Shown: positions 63,179 through 64,000 of the stretch, one piece after another
Position numbering within the stretch: position 1 is the stretch's first letter
How the letters are laid out: the number at the start of each line of letters is the position of its first letter
Origin: an uncultured Clostridia bacterium
GTDB taxonomy: Bacteria; Bacillota; Clostridia; UBA1381
Direction of reading: 5' to 3'
Assembly: GCA_947624485.1 (NCBI GenBank)
Contig: CANQKM010000001.1
Location: 1 to 64,000 of the forward strand
DNA length: 64,000 nucleotides
Notes under the pieces: model-generated
The model's database searches: none
Told to the model about the DNA's origin: nothing
The model's input: only the letters and a program-made list of their open reading frames with translations
Position numbers and translations under genes: made by a program

Positions 63179-63982
63179 ATGAAAATAGGATTTATAGGCG
63201 GCGGTAACATGGGCGGCGCAATTATAAAGGGAATTATCGCGTCCGGCACTGCCAATGCCGCGGACATTTTGGTATCCGACAAAAACGCGGACGCGCTTCA
63301 TGCGCTCAAAACCGAGTACGGTGTTTACACGACCGCCGACAACAGGGAAGTTGTGCGTATCTCGGACGTTGTTTTCCTGTGCGTAAAGCCGCAGATTTTG
63401 TACGGCGTGATAGACGAGATAAAGGACGTTACGGACGAGAACACGCTTATCATATCCATAGCGGCAGGTCAGGCGATTATGGATATTGAAAACGCGTTCG
63501 GAAAGAAAATTAAGCTCGTACGCGTAATGCCGAACACTCCCGCGCTTGTCGGAGAGGGTATGGCTGCGCTTTCACCGAACAATAACGTAACCGACGGCGA
63601 TATGAAAATTGCTGTAGGAGTTATGGGCAGTCTCGGCAAAGCGGAAATTGTACCCGAACACCTTATGGACGCGGTAACGGCTGTGTCAGGCTCGTCACCG
63701 GCGTATGTGTTTATGATGATCGAGGCTATGGCTGACGCGGCTGTCCGCGAGGGTATGCCGCGCAGGCAGGCGTACACGTTCGCGGCGCAGGCTGTTATGG
63801 GCAGCGCAAAAATGGCGCTCGAAATGAGCAGTCATGTTGCGGAGCTTAAAGACATGGTCTGCTCTCCTGCCGGTACAACGATCGAGGCGGTCGCCGCGCT
63901 CGAAAAGAACGGTTTCAGGAGTGCAATCATGGAGGCAATGCACGAGTGCGCCGAAATGTCACGTCGAATGGGCAGGAAATAA
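63179..63982 (+). CDS. proC: Pyrroline-5-carboxylate reductase
   Basis: 267 residues from the ATG at 63179 (AAGGAG upstream; the track start at 63158 precedes it). Rossmann start KIGFIGGGNMGGAIIKG, VFLCVKPQILYGVI, RVMPNTPALVGEGMAAL, and the signature ending SPAGTTIEAVAALEKNGFRSAIMEA. Reduces P5C to proline with NAD(P)H. Complete; 18 bp of non-coding sequence remain before the window edge. Confidence 0.95.
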   Translation: MKIGFIGGGNMGGAIIKGIIASGTANAADILVSDKNADALHALKTEYGVYTTADNREVVRISDVVFLCVKPQILYGVIDEIKDVTDENTLIISIAAGQAIMDIENAFGKKIKLVRVMPNTPALVGEGMAALSPNNNVTDGDMKIAVGVMGSLGKAEIVPEHLMDAVTAVSGSSPAYVFMMIEAMADAAVREGMPRRQAYTFAAQAVMGSAKMALEMSSHVAELKDMVCSPAGTTIEAVAALEKNGFRSAIMEAMHECAEMSRRMGRK

Positions 63983-64000
63983 TGCGCAGCAGAGGAGAGA

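Overview
The window comes from a spore-forming, gut-type Firmicute of class Clostridia. Evidence: SpoIIGA, SigE, SigG and SpoVM, a dnaG-rpoD pair, strong AGGAGG ribosome sites, SigA-type promoters with 17-bp spacers, and interspersed palindromic repeats common in Oscillospirales-like genomes. I cannot name a genus. From about 9.7 kb rightward the DNA is ordinary, dense, moderately GC-rich chromosome. The first 9.7 kb is more AT-rich and is a decayed mosaic of mobile elements.

Region 1 (1-9.7 kb), accessory mosaic. A leftward mobilisation module (mobC, truncated relaxase, TnpW-like protein, serine recombinase cut by the window edge) faces an XRE repressor and a HAD phosphatase gene. Next comes a 5.4-kb segment framed by two diverged direct repeats of about 280 bp. 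It holds PBSX/Myo-type tail and baseplate genes (XkdQ-, DUF2577-, XkdS- and XkdT-like). Between the XkdQ and DUF2577 genes sits a six-hairpin glycosidase gene with its own promoter and terminator, like a phage moron. The baseplate J gene is fused in frame to the 3' half of an FtsX-type ABC permease. The mosaic ends in a C-terminal recombinase fragment beside a tRNA-Met.

Region 2 (10-32 kb), core plus surface functions. It contains a secreted 5'-nucleotidase, the spoIIGA-sigE-sigG sporulation locus behind a Spo0A-type promoter, a PucR-type regulator, an S41 protease, an LTA-synthase-like sulfatase and a GH28 enzyme. On the other strand are a polysaccharide deacetylase, fba, a zinc-ribbon protein and an Ogg-type glycosylase. 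Then follow aspS, a four-gene Gld-type ABC operon, an esterase and a secreted repeat-like protein.

Region 3 (32-53 kb). A palindromic repeat, a candidate structured RNA and a two-gene micro-operon ending in a 22-residue SpoVM were all missed by the ORF track. After them come NfeD/SPFH, dnaG-rpoD-prmA, a flavodiiron-like protein with altered metal ligands, pgi, thrC, galK, an M18 aminopeptidase, a site-2 protease, folD, ftsK/spoIIIE, a second GH28 enzyme and an rluB-type gene.

Region 4 (52.7-64 kb). tRNA-Leu and tRNA-Gln, a class B sortase with its adjacent NPKTG-anchored substrate, tRNA-Arg, metY, a five-gene biotin-dependent Na+-pump decarboxylase/transcarboxylase operon, an XRE regulator and proC.

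The most unusual items are the phage island and its fusion gene, the candidate RNA at 32.54-32.71 kb, the spoVM micro-operon, the apparently leaderless glycosylase promoter, and enzymes with substituted catalytic residues. No CRISPR array, rRNA operon or complete IS element is visible.
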